This document shows, one piece after another, positions 44,598 to 52,091 of a stretch of DNA of 64,000 nucleotides (position 1 is its first letter; each line of letters begins with the position of its first letter). The notes beneath the pieces were generated by a model. The model worked only from the letters and a program-made list of their open reading frames with translations. It was not told the DNA's origin and searched no databases. The stretch lies in assembly GCF_029626225.1 (NCBI RefSeq), contig NZ_JARUBP010000001.1:2294001-2358000 (forward strand). Reading direction: 5' to 3'. The DNA is from Asanoa sp. WMMD1127. GTDB lineage: Bacteria > Actinomycetota > Actinomycetes > Mycobacteriales > Micromonosporaceae. Both the position numbers and the translations under genes were made by a program.

Positions 44598-44930
44598 CGG
44601 AACTACCTCCCCGGTGCCGACGGCCGGCGGAGCCGCGGCACTGCGATTGTCAGGCCTTCGGGTGACGTTTTGTCGTACGCCGTGTCCGCTGGCCCGGGTG
44701 TTGTGCGCTCACCGCTAACGGTGTCTCATGCTCGGGCGTTTTGTCCCGGTTTCGGCCCGTCTCCTCCGTATCAGCGCCGGAATCATTAGCAATTGCAAAG
44801 CGTACGGCGGCGTCCTCCTTCGAACAAGCTACGTGGAATTCGCCTTCACGTGCCGGGCGCGAACCCTGTGACTCCTGTGGCACACGAGTTCGAAATCAAG
44901 ACCACGAGCCCCGTTCGGTACGGTCTACGG
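44598..44930. promoter_or_regulatory. Divergent control region between the T4SS-like operon and folP
   Basis: A 333-bp region with lower GC than its surroundings. It contains two direct repeats of CGTTTTGTC (44666-44674 and 44737-44745), spaced 71 bp, both oriented toward folP. One copy sits about 70 bp and the other about 140 bp upstream of the first secretion gene, a reasonable place for a regulator. The ORFs crossing it look non-coding. The folP -10 is at its right end. Confidence 0.45.
44919..44924 (+). promoter_or_regulatory. -10 element of folP
   Basis: TACGGT followed by six bases and GTG; this supports GTG 44931 as start of a leaderless folP message and independent expression of folP from folE. 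Confidence 0.5.
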
Positions 44931-45806
44931 GTGGCCGATCTGCTGCGGTCGCCCGACCCGGTGGTGATGGGCGTCCTCAACGTCACGCCCGACTCGTTCT
45001 CGGACGGCGGGCGCTACTTCTCCACCGACGCGGGCGGCGGGCTCGCGGCCGCGGTCGCGCACGGCGTCGCCATGCACCAGGCGGGCGCCCACCTGGTCGA
45101 CGTCGGTGGCGAGTCCACCCGGCCGGGCGCCGACCGGGTCGATCCGGAGACCGAGGCGGCCCGGGTCCTGCCGGTGATCCGCGAGCTGGCCGCCCGGGGC
45201 GTGCCGATGAGCATCGACACCACTCGCGCCAGCGTCGCCGCGGCCGCCCTGGAAGCCGGCGTCACGGTGGTCAACGACGTCTCCGGCGGGCTCGCCGACC
45301 CGGCGATGGCCAAGGTCGTGGCCGATGCGGGCTGCCCCTGGGTGCTGATGCACTGGCGCGGGCACTCGCGCCGGATGGCCGACTTGGCGACCTATCACGA
45401 CGTGGTGGCCGAGGTGCGCGACGAGCTGCGCCAGCGGGTCGACGAGGCGCTGGCCGCCGGGGTCGCCGCCGACCGGATCGTCGTCGACCCGGGCCTGGGC
45501 TTCGCCAAGCGGGCCGAGCACAACTGGGAGCTGACCGTGCGCCTGCCGGAGCTCATCGCGCTCGGCTACCCGTTGCTCTTCGCCGCCAGCCGCAAGTCCT
45601 ACCTGGGCAGACTGCTCGCCGACCCCGACGGCACGCCCCGCCCGGTCGACCAGCGAACCGCCGCGACAGTGGCGACCAGCGTGCTGGCGGTCGCCGCGGG
45701 CGCGTGGGGCGTACGCGTGCACGACGTCCGCGAGACCGTCGACGCGATCGCCGTGTGGGAGGCCAGTGGCCGCCCCCGGCTGGCCGGAGGAATGAAGAAG
45801 GAATGA
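44931..45806 (+). CDS. folP: Dihydropteroate synthase
   Basis: A 291-residue enzyme joining 6-hydroxymethyl-dihydropterin pyrophosphate to p-aminobenzoate; the sulfonamide target. Motifs: GVLNVTPDSFSDGG, DVGGESTRPGAD, TVVNDVSGGLADPAM and the C-terminal FAASRKSYLGRLLA. GTG 44931 is preferred over upstream in-frame starts because it follows the -10 by six bases and gives the usual short leader before MGVLN. First gene of folP-folB-folK-DUF3180, all overlapping by four bases. Confidence 0.95.
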   Translation: MADLLRSPDPVVMGVLNVTPDSFSDGGRYFSTDAGGGLAAAVAHGVAMHQAGAHLVDVGGESTRPGADRVDPETEAARVLPVIRELAARGVPMSIDTTRASVAAAALEAGVTVVNDVSGGLADPAMAKVVADAGCPWVLMHWRGHSRRMADLATYHDVVAEVRDELRQRVDEALAAGVAADRIVVDPGLGFAKRAEHNWELTVRLPELIALGYPLLFAASRKSYLGRLLADPDGTPRPVDQRTAATVATSVLAVAAGAWGVRVHDVRETVDAIAVWEASGRPRLAGGMKKE

Positions 45807-46171
45807 ACGACCGGATCACCCTCAAGGGGCTGCGGGCCCGCGGGCGGCACGGGGTGCTGGCCAGCGAGCGCGCCGAGGGCCAGGACTTCCTCGTCGACGT
45901 GGAGCTCGAGCTCGACCTGAGCGCGGCTGCCCGCGACGACGACCTGACCAAGACGGTCGACTACGGCGTGCTGGCCGGCCGACTGGTCGAGGTGATCACG
46001 GGCCGGCCGGTCGACCTGATCGAGACGCTCGCCGACCGGTTGCTCGACGTCTGCCTCGACGACCAGCGCGTACGCGCGGCCACCGTCACCGTGCACAAGC
46101 CGCACGCGCCGATCCCGCACGAGTTCGCCGACGTCTCGGTCCGCATGCGCCGGGGGAGGGCGGAGAGCTGA
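45803..46171 (+). CDS. folB: Dihydroneopterin aldolase
   Basis: A 122-residue enzyme that converts dihydroneopterin to 6-hydroxymethyl-dihydropterin and glycolaldehyde. The opening RITLKGLRARGRHGVLASER contains the family tyrosine/arginine-glycine-x-H-G-V pattern, DYGVLAGRLVEVITGRPVDL follows, and VTVHKPHAPIPHEF carries the conserved active-site lysine. The ATG overlaps the folP stop (ATGA), and the folB stop in turn overlaps the CTG start of folK. Confidence 0.95.
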   Translation: MNDRITLKGLRARGRHGVLASERAEGQDFLVDVELELDLSAAARDDDLTKTVDYGVLAGRLVEVITGRPVDLIETLADRLLDVCLDDQRVRAATVTVHKPHAPIPHEFADVSVRMRRGRAES

Positions 46172-46695
46172 CCCGGGCCGTCCTGTCGCTCGGCAGCAAT
46201 CTCGGTGACCGGCTGGCCCACCTGCGGGCCGCGGTTGCCGCGCTGACGCCCGTACTCGAAGCGGTTTCGCTGGTCTATGAGACCCCACCATGGGGCGATC
46301 CGGACCAACCGAGCTATTTCAACGCGGTGGCCCTCGTCCGGGACGAAGCGGCGACGGCCCGCGACTGGCTCGACCGGGCCCAGGCCATCGAAGCCTCAGA
46401 AGGCCGGGTACGCGACCCCGAGCGCCGGTTCGGCCCCCGCACGCTGGACGTCGACGTGATCGCCGTGTGGGCCCCCGACGGCCGGCCCGTGACCAGCGAC
46501 GACCCCGTGCTCACCCTGCCGCACCCCCGGGCCCACCTGCGGGCGTTCGTGTTGCGCCCGTGGGCCGACCTCGAACCCGACGCCGAGCTGCCCGGACACG
46601 GCCGGGTGGCGGAGCTGCTCTGGTCCGGGCCGGCGGCTGACGACGTCGCGGCGGTGCGTGCCCGCCCGGAACTGCGGATACAGTCGGCGGGATGA
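46168..46695 (+). CDS. folK: 6-hydroxymethyl-dihydropterin pyrophosphokinase (CTG start)
   Basis: A 175-residue HPPK, transferring pyrophosphate from ATP to hydroxymethyl-dihydropterin. Motifs: VLSLGSNLGDRL, VYETPPWGDPDQPSYFNAV and RRFGPRTLDVDVI. The conserved N-terminus is in frame from CTG 46168, yet no ATG, GTG or TTG occurs before 46327, which is far inside the domain. GGGGGAGGG (46152-46160) lies seven bases before the CTG, which overlaps the folB stop as CTGA. This is strong internal evidence for a CTG start, the same arrangement as folE. Confidence 0.93.
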   Translation: MTRAVLSLGSNLGDRLAHLRAAVAALTPVLEAVSLVYETPPWGDPDQPSYFNAVALVRDEAATARDWLDRAQAIEASEGRVRDPERRFGPRTLDVDVIAVWAPDGRPVTSDDPVLTLPHPRAHLRAFVLRPWADLEPDAELPGHGRVAELLWSGPAADDVAAVRARPELRIQSAG

Positions 46696-47219
46696 GCCAG
46701 CAGTCTCCCCCGCGCGGCCACGGGCCGCACCGGCCGCGGATGGGCCCGACCCAGCCGGCGACGCTGGTGCTGGCCGCCCTGGTGGCCGCCGCCCTGGCCT
46801 GGCTGCTGGTCAGCATGACCTACGCGAGCCTGCCCGACCTGCCGTGGTCGCCGACCGCGGTGCTGGCCGGCCTGGGCGTGCTGGAGGGCTACCTGGCGCT
46901 CAACACGCGCGCCCGGATACAGCGCAAGCCCGGCCGGCCGCCGGTCGACCCGCTCGCGGTGGCCCGGTTCGCGGTGCTGGCCAAGGCGTCGTCGCTGGTC
47001 GGCTCGATCTTCGGCGGCTTCTTCGCGGGGCTGCTGATCTTCCTGATCTTCAAGCACACCGACGCGGCCCGCCACGACCTGCCGGCCGCCATCGGCGGTG
47101 TGGTCGGATCCGTCATCCTCGTCATCGCCGCGCTGCTGCTCGAGCGCGCGTGCCGGGTGCCGAAGCAGCGCGACGAGGACGAGAACCGCGACGACGACGC
47201 CCGCTCCACACATCTCTAG
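46692..47219 (+). CDS. DUF3180 family membrane protein
   Basis: A 175-residue protein with four hydrophobic helices (LVLAALVAAALAWLLVS; TAVLAGLGVLEGYLAL; LVGSIFGGFFAGLLIFLIF; GVVGSVILVIAALLLE), characteristic of DUF3180 found after folK across actinobacteria (Rv3605c-like). Conserved features include LVSMTYASLPDLPW and NTRARIQRKPGRPPVDPL between helices. It may assist folate synthesis or envelope functions; nothing direct is known. ATG overlaps the folK stop by four bases. Confidence 0.88.
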   Translation: MSQQSPPRGHGPHRPRMGPTQPATLVLAALVAAALAWLLVSMTYASLPDLPWSPTAVLAGLGVLEGYLALNTRARIQRKPGRPPVDPLAVARFAVLAKASSLVGSIFGGFFAGLLIFLIFKHTDAARHDLPAAIGGVVGSVILVIAALLLERACRVPKQRDEDENRDDDARSTHL

Positions 47220-47304
47220 GGCCAGCGGCAGGCTTGTGCACAGGGGGTGACGTCCGGGCGGCGGCGCGGTTAGGGTGCGTGCGAATGGTAGGAAGGCGCA
47301 CCTG

Positions 47305-48582
47305 ATGGGCTACGACGAATCGATCTACCGGCGACGCGTGGGCGACAACACCGACGCGGGCGGTCCTGGCGACTACCGCGACGACTACCCGCCCGGCGAC
47401 TTCGGCGTCGGTGAGCTGCGCGCGAGCGAGACCACCGACACCAAGCGGCAGGCCGTGTCGCCGGCCGCGCTCGACGACGTGTTCGACGACCCCGCGCACG
47501 GTGAGCCGGGCCGCGACCGGCTGGCCTTCCATATCGTCTGGGAGATCCTGCTCCTGCTCGGCGTGGCCGCGGTGGGCTACCTGCTCCTCCGCGACGACTC
47601 CGGAGCGTTACGAGGCAATGCCCTGGAGCAACTCCTCGTCGCCGGCGCCGCGCTCGGTCTGATCGCGATGGGCGCCGGGCTGACCCTGCGGGCCGGCGCG
47701 GTCAACCTGGCCCTCGGTCCGGTCGCGGTCGCCTCCGCATTGCACTTCGCCGAGAACGGCGACCGTGGCGTGGTGCCGACGCTGGCCCAGGCCGCCGTCG
47801 CGGCGCTGGTGCTCGGTGTGGTGGTCGGCGTCGTCGTGGTGGTCTTCCACGTGCCCGGCTGGGCCGCCAGCCTCGCGGCCGCGCTCGGCACGCTGGTGTT
47901 CATCCAGCGCCGGCCGCTGCCGGTCGACGTGCAGGGCGACTACGACCCCAGCAACCACGCCCTCTACCTGTTCGTCGGTGTTGCCGTGGTGGCGGTGCTC
48001 GGCGGCCTGCTCGGCACCGTGAAGTCGGTCCGCCGCGCGGTCGGCCGGTTCCGCCCGGTCGCCGATCCCGCCCGCCGCCGTGGCTCGGTCGCCGCCCTGC
48101 TCACCGCCGGTGCCATCGCCATCTCGATGCCGCTCGCGGCCGGTGCCGGGGTGCTGCTCGCCTCGTCCGCCGAGGGGCCGGTCGCGCCGGCCAGCGGGCT
48201 CGAGTGGACGGGCCTCGCGGTCGGTGCGGCGCTGCTCGGCGGGACCAGCGCGTACGGCCGCCGTGGCGGCATCTTCGGCACGGTGCTCGCCGTCGCGCTG
48301 CTGGTCGTGGGCCAGCGCTACCTTGCCGTGCGGGGCTGGGAAGAGGTCACGCCGGCCGCGCTGGGCGCCGGCGCGATCGCGCTCGGGCTCCTGGTGACCC
48401 GGCTGGTCGAGACGTTCGGCCGGCCCAAGTCGGCGGTCACCGACGAGACGCAATGGCAGACCGCCACCCCACGCGGCAACACGCTCGGCGACCGCACCGA
48501 CTCGTGGTCGTCGCTGCCGGCCCAGCCGACCGAGAGCCGGGCCGACGCCTGGGACACCGAGCGGTGGAACGGCGACCGCTGA
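47305..48582 (+). CDS. Multipass membrane protein resembling ABC sugar permeases
   Basis: A 425-residue protein with an 80-residue charged cytoplasmic start (DTDAGG... acidic, Tyr/Asp-rich), about nine hydrophobic helices, and a disordered polar tail. The segment LTLRAGAVNLALGPVAVASA resembles the conserved region of branched-chain/ribose-type permeases (BPD_transp_2), but no ATPase or binding protein is adjacent and the helices are shorter than usual, so it may be a repurposed relative. ATG 47305 has GGAAGG eight bases upstream. It occupies the position of the Rv3604c-type membrane protein in mycobacteria. Confidence 0.65.
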   Translation: MGYDESIYRRRVGDNTDAGGPGDYRDDYPPGDFGVGELRASETTDTKRQAVSPAALDDVFDDPAHGEPGRDRLAFHIVWEILLLLGVAAVGYLLLRDDSGALRGNALEQLLVAGAALGLIAMGAGLTLRAGAVNLALGPVAVASALHFAENGDRGVVPTLAQAAVAALVLGVVVGVVVVVFHVPGWAASLAAALGTLVFIQRRPLPVDVQGDYDPSNHALYLFVGVAVVAVLGGLLGTVKSVRRAVGRFRPVADPARRRGSVAALLTAGAIAISMPLAAGAGVLLASSAEGPVAPASGLEWTGLAVGAALLGGTSAYGRRGGIFGTVLAVALLVVGQRYLAVRGWEEVTPAALGAGAIALGLLVTRLVETFGRPKSAVTDETQWQTATPRGNTLGDRTDSWSSLPAQPTESRADAWDTERWNGDR

Positions 48583-48592
48583 CGCGGCGGGC

Positions 48593-48598
48593 TAGGCT
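48593..48598 (+). promoter_or_regulatory. -10 element of the 99-residue gene
   Basis: TAGGCT, six bases, ATG. A clear case of the leaderless layout, only 22 bp after the end of the preceding gene. Confidence 0.5.
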
Positions 48599-48604
48599 CG
48601 GATC

Positions 48605-48904
48605 ATGACCGAGTCGCCGGAGTTCGCCGCGCTGGACGCGCTGTCCACCGAGGAGCTGCGCGAGCGCGCGTTCCATGTCGCCCGGGAACGCCTCGACGTG
48701 CGCTTCTTCTGGTCGGTGCTGCGCCACCTGCCCGGCAGCGAGAACGCCGCGGGCCTGGACGGGGACCTCAGCGAGACTGCCTCGTTCGTCGACGACGCGG
48801 TGGCGGTGTTCCGCGAGTTCGAAGGGAGCGGCCTCGGCGAGGAGGAGCCCCTGCTACGGGCGAAATTCATCGACTATCTCCTCAAGCACGACGCACCGAA
48901 ATAG
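48605..48904 (+). CDS. Small acidic conserved-looking hypothetical protein
   Basis: A 99-residue soluble, mostly helical acidic protein (opening MTESPEFAALDALSTEELRE, later HVARERLDVRFFWSVLRHLP, ending FIDYLLKHDAP). No known domain is recognised. Codon use is normal for the region and the frame has a good start with a -10, so it is probably real. It lies between two membrane protein genes. A bulged hairpin (ATCGCGCC...GGCGGCGAT, about 48906-48926) follows its stop. Confidence 0.7.
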   Translation: MTESPEFAALDALSTEELRERAFHVARERLDVRFFWSVLRHLPGSENAAGLDGDLSETASFVDDAVAVFREFEGSGLGEEEPLLRAKFIDYLLKHDAPK

Positions 48905-48976
48905 CGAATCGCGCCGATTGGCGGCGATAAGTCCGCCAGGTTTCGTCGATGGATGCCGCCGGGAAATACCGGCGCC

Positions 48977-49471
48977 ATGGCTCTCACCAACCGATACAAG
49001 ACCGCTACCGGGTCGGGCACCGTTGCTGCCCTGATCCTGGTGCTGGTCTTCGGTAGCCCCTGGTATCGCGACTGGGTGAGCGAGAACCACACCGACCAGA
49101 CGGCCGGTGGCTGGTTCCTGCGACTGCTCGCCTATCCCGCCTGGCGGTTCGACTCCAACGACCCGCTCCAGGACGTGCTCGCCGACGACCTGCGCGCGAT
49201 TCTCGTCGTGGTACTCACGGCGCTCTTCCTATATCTCCTGCCCGGCAGCCAGCTCGCCCGGGCCCGCGGCACGCTCAGCCAGCTCTTCGCCGGCTGGGGT
49301 GCGTTCGTCTTCGCCGGCGCGTTCGCCGGCCTGATCACCGCGCTCGTGCGCAGCAACCCGACCCTGCTGGGCGCGTTCGGCGCCGCCGGCCAAGGCGCCA
49401 CCTACGGCTTCTTCGTCGGCTGGATCATCGGCATCGTCACCTTGGGCGCCTGGCGCGGCACCCGCAGCTGA
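48977..49471 (+). CDS. Four-helix membrane protein of unknown function
   Basis: A 164-residue protein with hydrophobic helices at about residues 13-27 (GTVAALILVLVFGSPW), 75-90 (ILVVVLTALFLYLLPG), 103-122 (LFAGWGAFVFAGAFAGLITA) and 138-156 (GATYGFFVGWIIGIVTLGAW). The segment between the first two is a polar outer loop (DWVSENHTDQTAGGWFLRLL). Not recognised. ATG 48977 is the first plausible start. It ends at a strong terminator shared with the convergent ABC ATPase. Confidence 0.7.
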   Translation: MALTNRYKTATGSGTVAALILVLVFGSPWYRDWVSENHTDQTAGGWFLRLLAYPAWRFDSNDPLQDVLADDLRAILVVVLTALFLYLLPGSQLARARGTLSQLFAGWGAFVFAGAFAGLITALVRSNPTLLGAFGAAGQGATYGFFVGWIIGIVTLGAWRGTRS

Positions 49472-49482
49472 CCCTGACCCGT

Positions 49483-49515
49483 CGCGGACCCGGCTTTCCC
49501 CCAGCCGGGTCCGCG
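49483..49515. terminator. Strong intrinsic terminator
   Basis: A perfect 13-bp stem, CGCGGACCCGGCT (49483-49495) with AGCCGGGTCCGCG (49503-49515), 7-nt loop, then GCTTTATT on the plus strand. It ends the preceding plus-strand gene and, lying just past the ABC ATPase stop, can also serve the minus strand. Confidence 0.92.
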
Positions 49516-49518
49516 GCT

Positions 49519-50529
49519 TTATTCGGCCGGGTAGTCGATGCTCAGGATGCGGTGCCGGCTGATCAGGCCCAGCACGCGGTCGCCGTCCTTGACCTCGGCG
49601 TAGTCGCTGTTGGTGACCAGCATCGCGGCCAGCGCGTCGTAGAGCGAGGTGCCCACCTCGACCGCCGGGACGGGCCCGTCCAGGGTCACGTCAGCCGCCG
49701 GGACCAGCATGTCCTCGGTGACCGGGAGCACCGCCAGGCGGCGGATGCCGCGGTCCTTGCCGACGAACTCGCGCACGAACGGCGACGCCGGCTCGCCCAG
49801 CAGCTGGGCCGGCGTGCCGAACTGCTCGACGTGGGCGCCCTGCGAGAGCACGACGATCCGGTCACCCATCCGCACGGCCTCGTCGAGGTCGTGGGTGACC
49901 AACACGACCGTCTTGCGCACCTCCGCCTGCAGCCGCAGGAACTCGCGCTGCAGCCCGGTGCGGGCGATCGGGTCGACCGCGGAGAAGGGCTCGTCCATCA
50001 GGAGTACGACCGGGTCGGCGGCCAGGGCACGGGCGAAGCCGACCCGCTGGCGCTGCCCGCCGGAGAGCTCGTGCGGGTAGCGACGGCCGTAGCGGGCCGG
50101 GTCCAGGCCGACCAGGTCCAGCAGCTCGTCGGCCCGCTCGCGGGTGCGCTGCTTGGGCCAGCCGAGCAGGCGGGGCACCGTACCCACGTTGGTGTGGATC
50201 GTCTGATGTGGAAATAGGCCGACGTTCTGGATGACGTAGCCGATCCGCCGGCGCAGTCGCACCGCGTCCGTTTGGGTCACGTCTTCGCCGTCGATGAGGA
50301 TCTGTCCCGCGGTGGGCTCGATCAGCCGGTTGATCATCCGCAGCACGGTCGACTTGCCGCAGCCGGACGGGCCGATCAGCACGACCAGCTCACCGGCGTT
50401 GATGGACAGGTCCAGGCTGTCGACGGCCACGGTGCCGTCCGGGTACTGCTTGCGCACCGAGCGGAGCTCGATCGGCGCGGCCTTGCGATCGGCCGGCGCG
50501 CGCGTGCCGCCCTCCGGGGTAGCGTCCAC
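49519..50529 (-). CDS. Osmoprotectant ABC transporter ATP-binding protein (OpuBA/ProV-like)
   Basis: A 336-residue ABC ATPase of the glycine betaine/choline class: Walker A LIGPSGCGKSTVLRM, Q-loop VIQNVGLFPHQTI, signature PHELSGGQRQRVG, Walker B VVLLMDEPFSAVDP, H-loop VLVTHDLDEA. A C-terminal CBS-type region (VGTSLYDALAAMLVTNSDYA) is usual in OpuA/OpuC ATPases, where it senses ionic strength. GTG 50529 has GGAGGG six bases upstream, inside the first codons of the divergent permease gene. Its permeases and binding protein are on the opposite strand. Confidence 0.92.
   Translation of the reverse strand: MDATPEGGTRAPADRKAAPIELRSVRKQYPDGTVAVDSLDLSINAGELVVLIGPSGCGKSTVLRMINRLIEPTAGQILIDGEDVTQTDAVRLRRRIGYVIQNVGLFPHQTIHTNVGTVPRLLGWPKQRTRERADELLDLVGLDPARYGRRYPHELSGGQRQRVGFARALAADPVVLLMDEPFSAVDPIARTGLQREFLRLQAEVRKTVVLVTHDLDEAVRMGDRIVVLSQGAHVEQFGTPAQLLGEPASPFVREFVGKDRGIRRLAVLPVTEDMLVPAADVTLDGPVPAVEVGTSLYDALAAMLVTNSDYAEVKDGDRVLGLISRHRILSIDYPAE
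50520..50525 (+). promoter_or_regulatory. -10 element of the OpuB-type permease gene
   Basis: TAGCGT, six bases, ATG 50532. The hexamer lies inside the coding start of the divergent ATPase gene, so the two promoters must overlap each other's coding sequence. Confidence 0.5.
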
Positions 50530-50531
50530 CT

Positions 50532-51218
50532 ATGTCCCTCCGCGACCTGGCGTATCAGGATGCCGCCAATCCCTGGTTCTCCTGGGACTACATCCAGACA
50601 AACTCGACCACCATCCTTGACGCTCTTGGCGAGCATGTCACGTTGACGGCCGAAGCCGTGGCCGTGGCCGCGGTGGTGGCGATCCCCATGGGCGTGGCCG
50701 CGTACTGGTTCCGCCGGCTCAGCGGTCCGATCCTCGCGCTGTCCGGTGTCCTCTACACGATCCCGTCGCTGGCCCTGCTGGCGTTCATCGCGCCGGCGGT
50801 CGGGCCGACGAAGTCGACGTCGGTGCTGATCGGCCTGGTGCTCTACGCGCTGCTGTTGATCGTCCGCAACACGTTGGCCGGGCTCACCCAGGTGCCGCGG
50901 GAGGCGCAGGACGCCGCGCTCGGCATGGGCTACAGCCGGTGGGGCCGGTTGCTCCGCGTCGACCTGCCGCTCGCGTTGCCGGGCATCATGACCGGGCTGC
51001 GGCTGGCGACGGTGTCGACCGTGGCGTTGGTCACGGTCGGCGCGCTGATCGGCAAGGGCGGCCTGGGCAACCTGATCCTCGGCGGGTTCCGCAACAACTT
51101 CTTCAAGGCCGAGATCACCACCGGCACCATTCTGTGCGTACTCCTGGCGTTGGTGCTCGACCTGTTGCTGATCGGCGCCGGCCGGCTGCTCACCCCTTGG
51201 ACCAGGAGAGCCCGTTGA
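50532..51218 (+). CDS. Osmoprotectant ABC transporter permease 1
   Basis: A 228-residue permease with five or six helices. After ILDALGEHVTLTAEAVAVAA come typical OpuBB/YehW segments VLYTIPSLALLAFIAPAVGP and the EAA-type cytoplasmic loop EAQDAALGMGYSRWGRLLR, which contacts the ATPase; TVALVTVGALIGKGGLGNL follows. With permease 2 it forms the membrane pore. The ATG is two bases from the start codon of the divergent ATPase. Confidence 0.9.
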   Translation: MSLRDLAYQDAANPWFSWDYIQTNSTTILDALGEHVTLTAEAVAVAAVVAIPMGVAAYWFRRLSGPILALSGVLYTIPSLALLAFIAPAVGPTKSTSVLIGLVLYALLLIVRNTLAGLTQVPREAQDAALGMGYSRWGRLLRVDLPLALPGIMTGLRLATVSTVALVTVGALIGKGGLGNLILGGFRNNFFKAEITTGTILCVLLALVLDLLLIGAGRLLTPWTRRAR

Positions 51219-51943
51219 ACATCGTGCATTCGGCGTGGATCTATCTCAACGACCCGCTCAACTGGACCAACCCGGGCGGCATCCTCGACCGGCTCGGCGA
51301 GCACCTGACCATCTCGGCGGCCGCGGTCGCGATCGGCTGCGTGGTCGCCTGGCCACTGGGCGTGTGGCTGGGCCACGCTGGCCGCGGCGGCGGGCTCATC
51401 GTGCTGGTCTCCGACCTCACGCTGGCCATCCCGACGGTGGCGCTGCTGACGATCCTGCCGCTGACCGCGCTCGGGTTCGGCCAACCGCCGATCATCGTGG
51501 CGCTCGCCGTGTTCGCGATCCCGCCACTGCTCGCCAACGCGTACACGGGAATCAGGCAGGTCGACCCCGAGACGCGGGACGCGGCCAAGGGCATGGGGTT
51601 GTCCGGCTGGCAGCTGCTGCGCCGGGTCGAGCTGCCGCTGGCGGTGCCCTACCTGGCGGCCGGTTTCCGCACGGCGGCGGTGCAGGTGGTGGCGACGGCG
51701 GCGCTGGCCTCGTACGTCAACGGCGGTGGGCTCGGGCAGATCATCGCCGAAGGGTTCGGGCTGGGCATCTCGGCGGCCGGTGGGCAGATCCTCGCGGGCG
51801 GCGTGCTGGTCGCCCTGCTGGCGTTGCTGGTCGAAGGCATTCTGGCGCTGATCGAACGGCTGGTCACGCCGGCGCCGCTGAAGCCGGCCCGCCGCCGGGC
51901 CGACCAGGAGGCCATCGCGACGGGAGCCGCGCCGCGCCCGTAA
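51215..51943 (+). CDS. Osmoprotectant ABC transporter permease 2
   Basis: A 242-residue paralogue of permease 1: ILDRLGEHLTISAAAVAIGC, SDLTLAIPTVALLTILPLTA, EAA loop ETRDAAKGMGLSGWQLLRR, and ATAALASYVNGGGLGQIIAE. The TTG at 51215 overlaps the permease 1 stop (TTGA) and has AGGAGA five bases upstream; a GTG nine bases later is the alternative. The short basic C-terminal tail (RRRADQEA) is cytoplasmic. Both permeases are co-transcribed with the binding protein gene after a 148-bp gap holding the palindrome CAACATGTTG (51989-51998). Confidence 0.9.
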   Translation: MNIVHSAWIYLNDPLNWTNPGGILDRLGEHLTISAAAVAIGCVVAWPLGVWLGHAGRGGGLIVLVSDLTLAIPTVALLTILPLTALGFGQPPIIVALAVFAIPPLLANAYTGIRQVDPETRDAAKGMGLSGWQLLRRVELPLAVPYLAAGFRTAAVQVVATAALASYVNGGGLGQIIAEGFGLGISAAGGQILAGGVLVALLALLVEGILALIERLVTPAPLKPARRRADQEAIATGAAPRP

Positions 51944-52091
51944 CGATCGTGATGACAACAACCACAGATTCTTGTCGGACCCTCCTGACAACATGTTGGG
52001 TGAGAACTCGCGGACGGGAAGATTGTCCCTCCGTCCGTCGGACACGCGGCCGGCCCTGACGGGTCGCGCCGGGACACGGAAGGCGGGCTTC

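Noticed and set aside
44650-44883. 77-codon minus-strand ORF in the folP-T4SS interval
   Set aside because: No ribosome binding site, unlike-protein composition, and it overlaps the probable promoters.
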